Assembly (NCBI GenBank): GCA_002439805.1
Contig: DJPQ01000090.1
Coordinates: 8,301 to 18,460, forward strand
Reading direction: 5' to 3'
DNA from: Bacteroidales bacterium UBA6408
Lineage (GTDB): Bacteria > Bacteroidota > Bacteroidia > Bacteroidales > UBA932
DNA: 10,160 nucleotides
Positions 1-7,028 of this stretch are shown here, piece by piece. Every line of letters starts with the position of its first letter. The first letter of the stretch is position 1. A program made the translations under genes and the position numbers. The notes beneath the pieces are model-generated. The model did no database searches. It had not been told where the DNA came from and was given only the letters and a program-made list of their open reading frames with translations.

Positions 1-1310
1 TCAAGATTGCTCTCGGCGGCAGTCAGTTTCTCAAGAGCCTCCTCTTCCTGCTGGCGGAGCTGCGCGACCTGAAGGGAAATCATCTCCTTCGCGTCATCGA
101 GCCTGTACTGGGTCAGAGCGGCCTCGGCCTTGGCCTTCTTCGTCTTCTGGATGGCCTCGGTGCCGTGGAAAATAGGCACGTTCACCACAACTCCTGCGGA
201 GAAGAAACCGCCGAACTTGTTCTGGAAACCGTTGAAGACATTAGGGTTGGTCACGGCGTAGTTCGCCATCACGGCAATGGTAGGAAGCCCGTCGGCGCGA
301 ACCACGGCAACCTTCTTGTCATAGATTTTCTTGGCCAGGTCGAGACTTCTGATTTCAGGCCTTGCCGCATAGACATCCTCGTCGGAAATCACAGGGCTCA
401 TTTCCGGCACCGGAATCGCGTCCAGATTCTCGTCCGCCAGCGTAATCTTGCTGTCAAGCGGAAGTCCGCACTCCTTGCAGAGAAGCATCTTCGCGAGCAC
501 CAGTCCGTTGGTAGCCTTCGTCAGAAGCATCTCCGCCTCGTTGGTCTTCACCTTTATCGTCAGCGCGTCAGAAGGCGTCGCGAATCCTTCGGCCACGAGA
601 GCATCGACATCCTTACCCATCTGACGGAGGAGGTCGGCATAGTTCTCGGCGAGGTTCTTCTTCGCGGCGATGGAGACAATCTGCCAGTAGGCCTGCTCGA
701 TGTCGGCGAGAACCTGCGCGTGCTCCGTGTCATACTGCGACTTCGCCAGTTCCTCGGCATATTTTGCCATCTGGTTGGAAGCCACAATCTTGCCGCCCAT
801 GAACACCGGCTGCTGAACTGAGACGACCACTCCGCACAGATTGTGCATATTGAGCGTCAGGGCGTCCGTAATGTGCTGACCTATCGCGTTGATAGGAGTG
901 GCGATGTCCGTCGCCTTGAGACCGTTTATTATCTTCTGGAATCCGGGATCCGTCATGTACTTGTTGAACACGTCCGGGTCGGAAATCAGACCCAGGACCT
1001 TGTTGGTCACGTCGTCCTGAAGCACGGTTCCGGCATTCTGAATCTCCTTTGCCTGATCGTCGCTGATGAGCTTCCAGTCACGGCTGGTGTACATATACGC
1101 TCCGGTAGCCGAAATCTTCGGGAAATAGTTCGCGAGGGCTATGTTCCTGTCGTACCCCGCAACCTTGATTTTCTGTTCCGCCGTCTTCAGCGAATTGTTG
1201 TTCTCGACCGCCATCTGCCTGCACTCGTCAAGAGTCAGAACCTGCTGCGCACCGGCGTAAGTCGGAAGCACACAGAGCGCTGCGGCGATAATCCACATTG
1301 TCTTTTTCAT
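1..1310 (-). CDS. TolC-family outer-membrane efflux protein (C-terminus cut by window edge)
   Basis: This is the outer-membrane channel of a tripartite efflux or type I export system. It would carry substrates from an inner-membrane pump and periplasmic adaptor to the outside. Read on the minus strand from the ATG at 1310-1308, the frame stays open for 436 codons to the left edge. It begins with a Sec signal peptide (MKKTMWIIAAALCVLPTYAGA, likely cut after A21). The mature protein opens with LTLDECRQMAVENNNSL, the usual first helix of the OEP (PF02321) repeat. Later segments also fit: VVSVQQPVFMGGKIVASNQ at the end of the first half and SAGVVVNVPIFHGTEA near the end of the second. The last visible part is a Q/E/A-rich coiled-coil helix. 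Family members are about 420-480 residues, so little is missing. Pump and adaptor genes, if present, should lie beyond position 1. The substrate cannot be told. I found no clear promoter upstream. Confidence 0.93.
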   Translation of the reverse strand, partial: MKKTMWIIAAALCVLPTYAGAQQVLTLDECRQMAVENNNSLKTAEQKIKVAGYDRNIALANYFPKISATGAYMYTSRDWKLISDDQAKEIQNAGTVLQDDVTNKVLGLISDPDVFNKYMTDPGFQKIINGLKATDIATPINAIGQHITDALTLNMHNLCGVVVSVQQPVFMGGKIVASNQMAKYAEELAKSQYDTEHAQVLADIEQAYWQIVSIAAKKNLAENYADLLRQMGKDVDALVAEGFATPSDALTIKVKTNEAEMLLTKATNGLVLAKMLLCKECGLPLDSKITLADENLDAIPVPEMSPVISDEDVYAARPEIRSLDLAKKIYDKKVAVVRADGLPTIAVMANYAVTNPNVFNGFQNKFGGFFSAGVVVNVPIFHGTEAIQKTKKAKAEAALTQYRLDDAKEMISLQVAQLRQQEEEALEKLTAAESNL

Positions 1311-1443
1311 ATACTCAATATTTTTTGTTTAATCCTGACATTGCACCCAAATGGCAGAAAATCCGAATTGAATGCGGCGTGTCAGCATTCAAAACAGTTG
1401 CCATACGAAAGAAAATATGTATAACAAATCGGGCATATAAATA

Positions 1444-1518
1444 TACATTTTGTCGCAAAAAACGACTTTTTAATAATTTATGCGTATTTTTGTAACCCGA
1501 CATAAACGACAAAATGTA
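1444..1518. repeat. Perfect 12-bp inverted repeat bracketing the araC-like promoter
   Basis: The left arm TACATTTTGTCG (1444-1455) is the exact reverse complement of the right arm CGACAAAATGTA (1507-1518). The 51-bp spacer contains the regulator's -7-type box at 1485-1492. The arms start 63 bp apart, close to six helical turns, and the right arm ends one base before the ATG at 1520. The left arm lies upstream of the expected transcription start, so this is a DNA-level element and not an mRNA hairpin. It could be a looping operator or the ends of an invertible segment. Confidence 0.7.
1485..1492 (+). promoter_or_regulatory. -7-type promoter box for the AraC-family gene
   Basis: TATTTTTG matches the Bacteroidetes TAnnTTTG element and sits 27 bp before the ATG at 1520. 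No TTTG-type -33 element lies at the usual 19-21 bp spacing. The nearest TTTG (1449-1452) is 32 bp away, inside the left arm of the inverted repeat. The promoter is therefore likely weak or dependent on an activator. Confidence 0.5.
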
Positions 1519-1519
1519 A

Positions 1520-2440
1520 ATGATTATGGAAAAATATCGTGAACTCAGCATCCGTGAACTCAGGCACCTGTCCTCGGCTCCGGCGATAAGTGACAATCTG
1601 TCAGACGACCTCTTCATCGCGGAGATGCACTATGAATCAAAGATGGACATCATCGAATATCCCTGCCGCTTCCACGGGTATGTGGCGTTCTTCTGCATCG
1701 AAGGGACATTTGAAGTCGAGATAAACCTGAAGAAATTCACGATACGGAAAGAGTCGATGTTCATATACACCCCGGGTAACATCGTGAGAGTCACAAGCAT
1801 AGACCCGAAGGAAAAGGAGTCCGTGCATTTTGTCGTCGTCGCGATTTCCGAAGACCTGATGTCCAGCACCCGCTTCGACTTCAGCAAACTCTACAACGAA
1901 AGCCTGCGCCTGCTCGAATCCCCGTGCGTCGTAATCAGCGAAGGCGAAAGGGAACTCTGCCGCAAGTATTTCGACCTCATACAAGAGGTTTCGCGTCTGA
2001 AGATTCCTAACCTGAAGGAGTCGGTGGCGTCGCTGATTTCATCCATATTCTACCTCATGGGAGCGCTCTGGACGGACAGGCTGTCGGCGGCAAGAAGAAA
2101 CGGCGCGGAAGAAGTCTCCACGCGGTCACGGGTAGTCCTCGAGGACTTCCTTATGCTCGTAAGGGACTACCACACAAAGGAAAGGAGCCTCTCGTTCTAC
2201 GCTGACAAGCTCTACCTCACACCGAAATATCTCTCCAAGCTCATAAAGTCCGTCAGCGGGAAGTCGGCCCATGAGTGGATTGACTCGTTCGTCATCCTTG
2301 AGGCGAAGAACCTGCTGAAATACTCCGACATGAGCATAAAGTCCATCGTCTATGAGCTTAATTTCCCTAACCAGACGACGTTCTACCGCTTCTTCAAGAC
2401 CAAGACGGGCATGACTCCGTCGGAATACAGGAAAATGTAA
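1520..2440 (+). CDS. AraC-family transcriptional regulator
   Basis: This is a one-component regulator that binds a small ligand in its N-terminal domain and DNA in its C-terminal domain. At 306 residues it has the usual AraC length. Residues about 35-110 look like a cupin-type sensing domain (HGYVAFFCIEGTFEVEINL, then SMFIYTPGNIVRV). Residues about 222-304 form a classic double helix-turn-helix (HTH_18): LSFYADKLYLTPKYLSKLIK at 224-243, then SIKSIVYELNFPNQTTFYR from 272 and the family signature FFKTKTGMTPSEYR at the end. Start codons at 1520 and 1526 are both possible; the first is used here. It is divergent from the TolC-family gene, so efflux genes are its most likely target, with autoregulation through the inverted repeat touching its start codon. 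The ligand is unknown. It could instead act on the downstream lipoprotein operon, which has its own promoter. Confidence 0.93.
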   Translation: MIMEKYRELSIRELRHLSSAPAISDNLSDDLFIAEMHYESKMDIIEYPCRFHGYVAFFCIEGTFEVEINLKKFTIRKESMFIYTPGNIVRVTSIDPKEKESVHFVVVAISEDLMSSTRFDFSKLYNESLRLLESPCVVISEGERELCRKYFDLIQEVSRLKIPNLKESVASLISSIFYLMGALWTDRLSAARRNGAEEVSTRSRVVLEDFLMLVRDYHTKERSLSFYADKLYLTPKYLSKLIKSVSGKSAHEWIDSFVILEAKNLLKYSDMSIKSIVYELNFPNQTTFYRFFKTKTGMTPSEYRKM

Positions 2441-2447
2441 GAAATGC

Positions 2448-2467
2448 CGGGAATCCCGTTATTTTTT
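2448..2467 (+). terminator. Possible weak intrinsic terminator after the AraC-family gene
   Basis: A four-pair GC stem (CGGG 2448-2451 with CCCG 2455-2458, three-base loop) is followed by a T-rich run ending at 2467. It starts eight bases after the stop codon. The position and T tract fit a terminator, but the stem is short. Confidence 0.35.
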
Positions 2468-2479
2468 TCGTCCGGAAGT

Positions 2480-2511
2480 CTTGCGAATATCAAGGCAAAC
2501 TTATAATTTTG
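2480..2511 (+). promoter_or_regulatory. Promoter of the lipoprotein operon
   Basis: CTTG at 2480-2483 (-33-type) is followed by 20 bp and TAATTTTG at 2504-2511, an exact TAnnTTTG box. The first gene's ATG is 78 bp further on, leaving an untranslated leader of roughly 70 nt. The -7 box overlaps the left arm of a 12-bp inverted repeat. Confidence 0.65.
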
Positions 2512-2580
2512 CACGCTTCAGTAGTATATCAGCCTCACATTTTATGAAGAATTGGCTGAAAGGTGTTTAAAATTATAAGT
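2499..2580. repeat. Perfect 12-bp inverted repeat spanning the lipoprotein operon promoter and leader
   Basis: ACTTATAATTTT (2499-2510) is the exact reverse complement of AAAATTATAAGT (2569-2580). The spacer is 58 bp. The left arm covers seven of the eight bases of the -7 box, and the right arm ends nine bases before the ATG at 2590. Only the right arm would be transcribed from this promoter, so an mRNA hairpin is not the explanation. The arms are AT-rich, which makes a chance match easier than for the repeat at 1444-1518. Confidence 0.6.
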
Positions 2581-2589
2581 GGTAAACGT

Positions 2590-4627
2590 ATGAAACGATT
2601 TATGCCAATGTGCATTGCGGCGGCAGTGCTGTTCTTTGGCTGCAACAAGGAGAATGCGACTCCGGGCGGCCAGACCCCTACCCCCCCCCCAGACAAAATT
2701 TAACATAGAGCAGACCGCTCTCACCCAAGGCTCCTTCAGCGCGAGGATTACGCCGGCGGACAACGAGGCACCGTACTACTTCGGGGTCGTCACCAAGAAG
2801 GAATTCAATGAAAAATATGGAGACGACACTGAGGTTCTTCAGGAGGCATACATAGGCTGGTTCGACGAGATGGCCACCGCAAACGGACTGTCCCTGAACG
2901 AGTTCCTCTCCAATGCCCTGCTGTCCGGAATGCAGGACTACCAGTTCCGGGCACTCGACCCCGAGACCGAGTATCTGTTCTTCGTGTTCGGAGTAAGCTA
3001 TGAGGGAAAGGTCACCACTGAGACGGAAACCCTGGAATTCAAGACCCCGAAAGCGGTTCTCAAGGAAAATGCAAAAATAGACATAAGCCTTGTGGAGGCC
3101 GGCTCGACATGGTTCAAGGTCAAGTTCGACTGCAGCGACCCGGACATTTTCTACTACTACGACGTGATGACGCCTGACGTCTATGAGCAGTACTGCGGCA
3201 GCAATCCGGAAAACATAAAGTCCTATATGGAGTCGTACCTCAGCGCGATGAAGAGCGAGAACGACACGTTCAAGGCGATGACCATGGCGCAGTTCATCAC
3301 CAGCCTGACGGTCAGCGGAGAGAAGGAATACGACACGGCACTTTCTGAAGCGGCCAACTCCCTTCTTCCGGAGATGTCCTATCCTGTTTTCGCGATAGGC
3401 CTCGGCAACGACGGCAGCTTCACGACCGAGCCTTTCGTGCAGATGATTTCAACCACGGAAAGCCCTAAGAATGACTGGGTGACGATGGAAGAAACAGTGA
3501 GCGACACTGATTACAAGGTCACGATTGTCCCGGCGTGGGACGAAGTCTATGCCGCCATACTCGAACGCACGACATATTTTCAGGGTCTCACCGACCAGGA
3601 ATCCGTCGAAGCGCTTCTTGCGGCAAGGAAAGGCAGCCTCATGAACGACCTCTATACGGGCAAAATAAACTTCACGGCTTCGTCACTGATTCCGAGCGAA
3701 GACTACACCCTTTTCCTCATCGCCTGCACGCCTGACGGACTTCCTAAGACCGGAGACAAGCTGAATGTGAAGAAAATAGCCGTGACCACAGCAGTGGCCA
3801 CGATGACGGGAGCCGTCTATAGCGTCAAGGTCTATGACATAACGAAGACAGACGCGAAAGTCAGCGTTTCCGGAAACACGGCGGCCGAGGGACAGACCTA
3901 CATGCTGAACTACATCACCAAGGAGCGTCTCGCCGCACTCGCCGCCACGGAAGGCAGCGAGTCCGCAGCCTACAAGAAAGCCTGCGACGAACTTATCGAC
4001 TCCAGACTCGAGTCCTGGAACAGCGGCCACGCCGATGCGGCTATGGACAGAAAGGAGTTCCTTTCAAGGAGTCTCCTCACTGACATCGCGTCCGGCACCT
4101 ACTATGACATCCCCGACCTCACGGCCGGAACCACCTACGAAATGTATGTCATCGGACTGAAGGCCGACGGCACCTACACGACCGAGCCGTTCGTCTCCGA
4201 GTTCACTACCGTCGCAGACAAGAAGAGCCAGATTTCGCTGAGCGTAGGAATGACGGCGTGGATGTGGGACGACATTTTCCCGAACCAGACCAATTACACC
4301 GTCTCTGCCACGGCAAAACCTTACAACCTTGCCGGCGGAGCTTATTGCAAGTACTTCTTGGGCGCAGACGAATGGTCGGGCAAATCCGGAGCTGAAATGG
4401 AGGAACTTCTCAAGAAAGAGCAGGCAGGACTTTACGGATCGGCCAGCGCAAACTTCAGGATAGACCGGGGCACAAAGTTCTTCGTCTATTTCATCGGGGT
4501 TGACACCGACGGCGTGGCCACTGACATCATCAAGGTGACGCACACAGCCAAAGAAGAGGGATCATCAGGCACCGGAATGGGAATGAATGTCTCCATAGAC
4601 AAGACCGAAACGATTCCGGTACGGTAG
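2590..4627 (+). CDS. Large Fn3-like repeat lipoprotein, frameshifted at a C10 tract (phase-off or pseudogene)
   Basis: This is probably a surface-anchored lipoprotein, with ligand and function unknown. From the ATG at 2590 the product starts MKRFMPMCIAAAVLFFGCNK, a lipoprotein signal with lipid-anchor cysteine C18 followed by NKEN. It then enters a short T/P/G linker encoded by ten C residues (2681-2690). As written, that frame stops at 2701-2703 after 37 codons. The long body (QTKFNIEQTALTQGSF onward, to the TAG at 4625) is in another frame. Removing one C, or adding two, fuses the two; with nine C residues the protein is 678 residues. The body carries about five degenerate units of 110-135 residues. 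Each has Fn3-like strands, a helical insert, and an ending like LTAGTTYEMYVIGLKADG-TYTTEPFV. It is the first gene of an operon, 35 bp before the next. A TTG at 2615 in the body frame is not credible because it would lose the signal peptide. Confidence 0.8.
2681..2690 (+). repeat. Ten-base poly-C tract, candidate slipped-strand phase-variation site
   Basis: Ten consecutive C residues lie in codons for the proline/threonine linker, about a dozen residues after the lipid-anchor cysteine. With ten the reading frame is closed; nine or twelve would open it to the 678-680-residue lipoprotein. A homopolymer sequencing error is the main alternative. Confidence 0.75.
2696..4555 (+). repeat. About five degenerate Fn3-like protein units with helical inserts
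   Basis: Approximate unit borders are 2696-3049, 3068-3460, 3479-3808, 3812-4216 and 4229-4555. The shared skeleton is a hydrophobic strand pair, an aromatic-rich stretch (YYFGVVTKKEF, FYYYDVMTPDVY, YMLNYITKERL), a charged helical segment of 30-50 residues, then L-x-P/A-x-T-x-Y, a hydrophobic strand and G-x-DG-x-x-TTE. Units two and four both carry DG-(S/T)-(F/Y)-TTEPFV. Units three and five are the most diverged. The similarity is at protein level only. Confidence 0.65.
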
Positions 4628-4662
4628 AAAAGCCGCGCTTCATTTCTGCTAGCATATTGCAA

Positions 4663-5388
4663 ATGAGAACACACATTTTGAAATATTTCACCATGGCACT
4701 TGCCGCGGCCGCGCTGTTTGCCGGCTGCGGCAAGCCGGTGAATCAGGAACCCGGCACGCCTGAAACCCCCGACAAGCCGGGCACGTCAGAGCCGAAGACC
4801 TATGCCGTGGGGGATCTCTACGAGAAGGGATTTGTCAAAGGGGTGGTCGTGAGCGTCGATGAAAGCGGCGAGCACGGCTACGTAGTGTCTCTGAAACAGA
4901 ACGAGGAGGCATGGGCCTACAGATACGAGGAAGCGATGGGCTCGCTCCCGGGCAGCGGCCCGTACAACACCGCCTGCGTGCAGAAACTCTCCGGTTGGAA
5001 AGAATACTACCCTGCTTTCGTGAAGGCAACCGAGGACAATGTCGGTGTGCTGAAGGACTGGTTTCTCCCGTCCATGAGCGAGCTCGCCGCCCTCTACAAG
5101 GGCTACAGCGGTCACGAAGCAAATGAGACCGAAGGCGGGACCGGCTCGCTGGATTCGGTCAAGGCGAACGGCGACGGCGGCTCCGAAGAACAGCACAAGG
5201 CCTTCCTCAACAAATGCCTCACCGACAACGGGGGAACCGCACTGGAAGACGCCGTTTACTGGTCATCGAACGAAAGCGGCCCGAGCATAGCATACGCCTT
5301 CGACATGGGCACTGGAAAGTCGGTCGAGATACCCGCCGATCTGGACAAGAAGCGGAAGCACATCGTCCGGGCAATGGCATCGTTTTAA
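4663..5388 (+). CDS. DUF1566-like (Lcl C-terminal domain) lipoprotein
   Basis: This is a secreted, lipid-anchored protein of 241 residues with unknown partner. It begins MRTHILKYFTMALAAAALFA and then GC, so the anchor cysteine is C22. A P/T/E/K-rich linker follows (about 23-44), then one domain to the C-terminus. The domain reads YAVGDLYEKGFVKGVVVSVD (47-66), SGEHGYVVSL, DWFLPSMSELAALY (132-145), AVYWSSNES (197-205) and a closing IVRAMASF. This W-LP-x-x-x-EL, YWSS and VRA pattern is typical of the DUF1566 / Fibrobacter paralogous-domain group, which has a C-type-lectin-like or FGE-like fold and often mediates surface adhesion. I chose the ATG at 4663; an upstream TTG at 4657 would add two residues only. 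It is the middle gene of the three-lipoprotein operon, with gaps of 35 and 31 bp and no promoter in between. Confidence 0.85.
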   Translation: MRTHILKYFTMALAAAALFAGCGKPVNQEPGTPETPDKPGTSEPKTYAVGDLYEKGFVKGVVVSVDESGEHGYVVSLKQNEEAWAYRYEEAMGSLPGSGPYNTACVQKLSGWKEYYPAFVKATEDNVGVLKDWFLPSMSELAALYKGYSGHEANETEGGTGSLDSVKANGDGGSEEQHKAFLNKCLTDNGGTALEDAVYWSSNESGPSIAYAFDMGTGKSVEIPADLDKKRKHIVRAMASF

Positions 5389-5419
5389 GAAACCTTCAAT
5401 TTCTCTAAAGAAAAAAGAA

Positions 5420-6958
5420 ATGAACATAAGAAAGATATTTTTGTTTATAGCAGGTTCTGCACTCGCATTTGCCGCCTGTGACAAGGAAACGGCCTCCGGG
5501 AACGGCGGCGGGACACCGGAGCAGGCCGCGCTTCCCGCACCGGAGGCGAGGCTTTCACAGGGGACGGCCTCTATTTCGGCGGAATGGCCGGAGGTAGAAG
5601 GCGCCGAAGGGTACAGGTGCGAGGTCACCTACATTTCCGGAGGCAGAAACGTCGATGTCTTCAAGAAGAATGTCAGCGGCACGTCGTTCACCGTCGAGGC
5701 CCTGCGCCCGAAGACCGGCTATACGGTCAGGATAGCCGCAGTGGGGACCGACGGAAAGGCGTCGAGGAACTGGTTTATGGAGGAGGTCACTACAGGAGAG
5801 TTCAACGTGAGCTTCGAAATCACCCCATACGAGGTCTATAACAGCACGACAGGCCACATTGACTATGCGGCGAAGGTGACTCCGTCCGACGGGGACGTGT
5901 GGTACTGGATTGCGGCCGTGACCTACGACAACAAGGTCGATGCAAAGCTGTGGATGGAGGAGGAAATTTCCTACGCCGTGGCCGACGGCGAGACTTGGGA
6001 ATCCCTTGTGGAAAACGGCTACATCGTGCGCGGAGACGCCGAGAGCATATTCGCGTTCAACGACAATGGCGAGTATATGTTCACGGCGGGAATCCTGGAG
6101 CACGCGGGAGACAAAATCAATGTCGTTTCGGCGGTTTCGCTCAGTTACCCTTTCTACGCCGAGAACGCAACAAGTCAGCTGAGCCATCCCTGCTCATACG
6201 AGGACTACATCGGGAAATGGGTTCTGATGCCATACGACAAAACGGGATACTCCGCCTCCGCAGGCTGGAGCATCACCGAACCGGAACCGTTCAATATCAC
6301 AATCTCCGCGAAGGAGCAGGGGAAAAGTTTCAATCTGTACAAATGGGGAGGAGCGGACAACAGGTTCGGGCTGACTCCGGTTGTGCTGGACTTCACCGAG
6401 GCGGATTCGGACAGATATGAACATTTCACCATATCGGTGCCTCAGGACATCAGCACTGAGAACGGCGTGAGATGGGCCTACAGCGCATGGTTCAGCCTGA
6501 CGAAAATCGACGGGGACGGGAACGAGACCGTGCAGGCCTATGCCCCTTACGATTGGGATTACGACCGGATGGTCAAGGGGGTTGAGGAAAACGGCTGGGG
6601 CAAGGCATTCCGCGGATTTGTGGCGAACGGCAACAAGACCGTCATAAAGATTTTCGGAAACGCCTACAAGTACAGCGACATGAATGTCTATATGCAGAGC
6701 CTGTGGGTCTGCGGCATGGACGGCAGCGGCAAGTACGATGTCAGCAAACCCGCATATTCCCTCAACGGGAACATCGGAGGAATGCCCAACGCGATGTACT
6801 ACCTCGTCAGGCAGGATGTCGCCGACGGCCTTGAGCTCAAGGCCCCGGATGTCTCGGCGGAACTCGGAACAGCGGCCTCTGTGTCAGAAAGTCCCGTCAA
6901 AACCGGCAGTCGTCGCAGCTTCTACAAGTCTGTAGCCAGAAATAAAAGAAACATCTGA
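5420..6958 (+). CDS. Fn3-domain lipoprotein with calycin-like C-terminal region
   Basis: This is a lipid-anchored protein of 512 residues and unknown function. The signal peptide MNIRKIFLFIAGSALAFAAC places the anchor at C20, followed by DKET, a charged start that suggests outer-surface export. Residues about 40-126 form a fairly standard Fn3 domain (ISAEWPEVEGAEGYRCEV, then FTVEALRPKTGYTVRIAAVG). Residues about 128-245 match the helix-inserted unit seen in the first operon gene (DVWYWIAAVTYDNKV, an acidic helix, then NGEYMFTAGIL). Residues about 255-470 are beta-rich and begin YIGKWVLMPYD. That resembles the opening of lipocalin/calycin-like Bacteroidetes domains, but I cannot name the family. 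The tail from about 495 is strongly basic. It is the last gene of the operon, 31 bp after its neighbour. No clear terminator follows it. Confidence 0.85.
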   Translation: MNIRKIFLFIAGSALAFAACDKETASGNGGGTPEQAALPAPEARLSQGTASISAEWPEVEGAEGYRCEVTYISGGRNVDVFKKNVSGTSFTVEALRPKTGYTVRIAAVGTDGKASRNWFMEEVTTGEFNVSFEITPYEVYNSTTGHIDYAAKVTPSDGDVWYWIAAVTYDNKVDAKLWMEEEISYAVADGETWESLVENGYIVRGDAESIFAFNDNGEYMFTAGILEHAGDKINVVSAVSLSYPFYAENATSQLSHPCSYEDYIGKWVLMPYDKTGYSASAGWSITEPEPFNITISAKEQGKSFNLYKWGGADNRFGLTPVVLDFTEADSDRYEHFTISVPQDISTENGVRWAYSAWFSLTKIDGDGNETVQAYAPYDWDYDRMVKGVEENGWGKAFRGFVANGNKTVIKIFGNAYKYSDMNVYMQSLWVCGMDGSGKYDVSKPAYSLNGNIGGMPNAMYYLVRQDVADGLELKAPDVSAELGTAASVSESPVKTGSRRSFYKSVARNKRNI

Positions 6959-6971
6959 GGAGTTCATTTTC

Positions 6972-7002
6972 TATGTTTCTAAAATATAAATGCTTATTTT
7001 TG
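6972..7002 (+). promoter_or_regulatory. Promoter of glyQS
   Basis: TATTTTTG at 6995-7002 is an exact TAnnTTTG box, 26 bp before the glyQS ATG. TATG at 6972-6975, 19 bp upstream of it, is a partial -33 match. This fits a housekeeping gene transcribed independently of the lipoprotein operon. Confidence 0.6.
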
Positions 7003-7028
7003 CAGGATTTATATAAAAATAATCATTT

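Larger units (their letters stand above)
1311..1519. promoter_or_regulatory. Divergent intergenic regulatory region between tolC-like and araC-like genes
   Basis: This AT-rich gap of 209 bp separates two genes that point away from each other, so it must hold both sets of start signals. The regulator side has a -7-type box. On the TolC side I could find no exact copy of the reverse-complement box (CAAAnnTA), so that promoter may be weak or activator-dependent. A perfect 12-bp inverted repeat lies in the right half (separate entry). Confidence 0.6.

Noticed and set aside
165..1424. Plus-strand open frames opposite the TolC-family gene
   Set aside because: The minus strand encodes a clear signal peptide and TolC-family sequence through the whole stretch. 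The plus-strand products are R/H/L-rich without family features.
2615..2680. TTG at 2615 as the true start of the large Fn3-like protein
   Set aside because: It would give an arginine-rich N-terminus with no signal peptide, while the overlapping frame from 2590 holds a perfect lipoprotein signal. A frameshift at the C10 tract explains both.
4064..4543. Minus-strand open frame opposite the Fn3-like repeats (and similar ones at 5555-6187)
   Set aside because: Antisense shadows of genes with clear domain content on the plus strand; no signal or domain on the minus strand.
6984..7014. 8-bp inverted repeat ATATAAAT/ATTTATAT around the glyQS promoter
   Set aside because: Short and purely A/T; expected by chance in such AT-rich sequence, and it does not extend.
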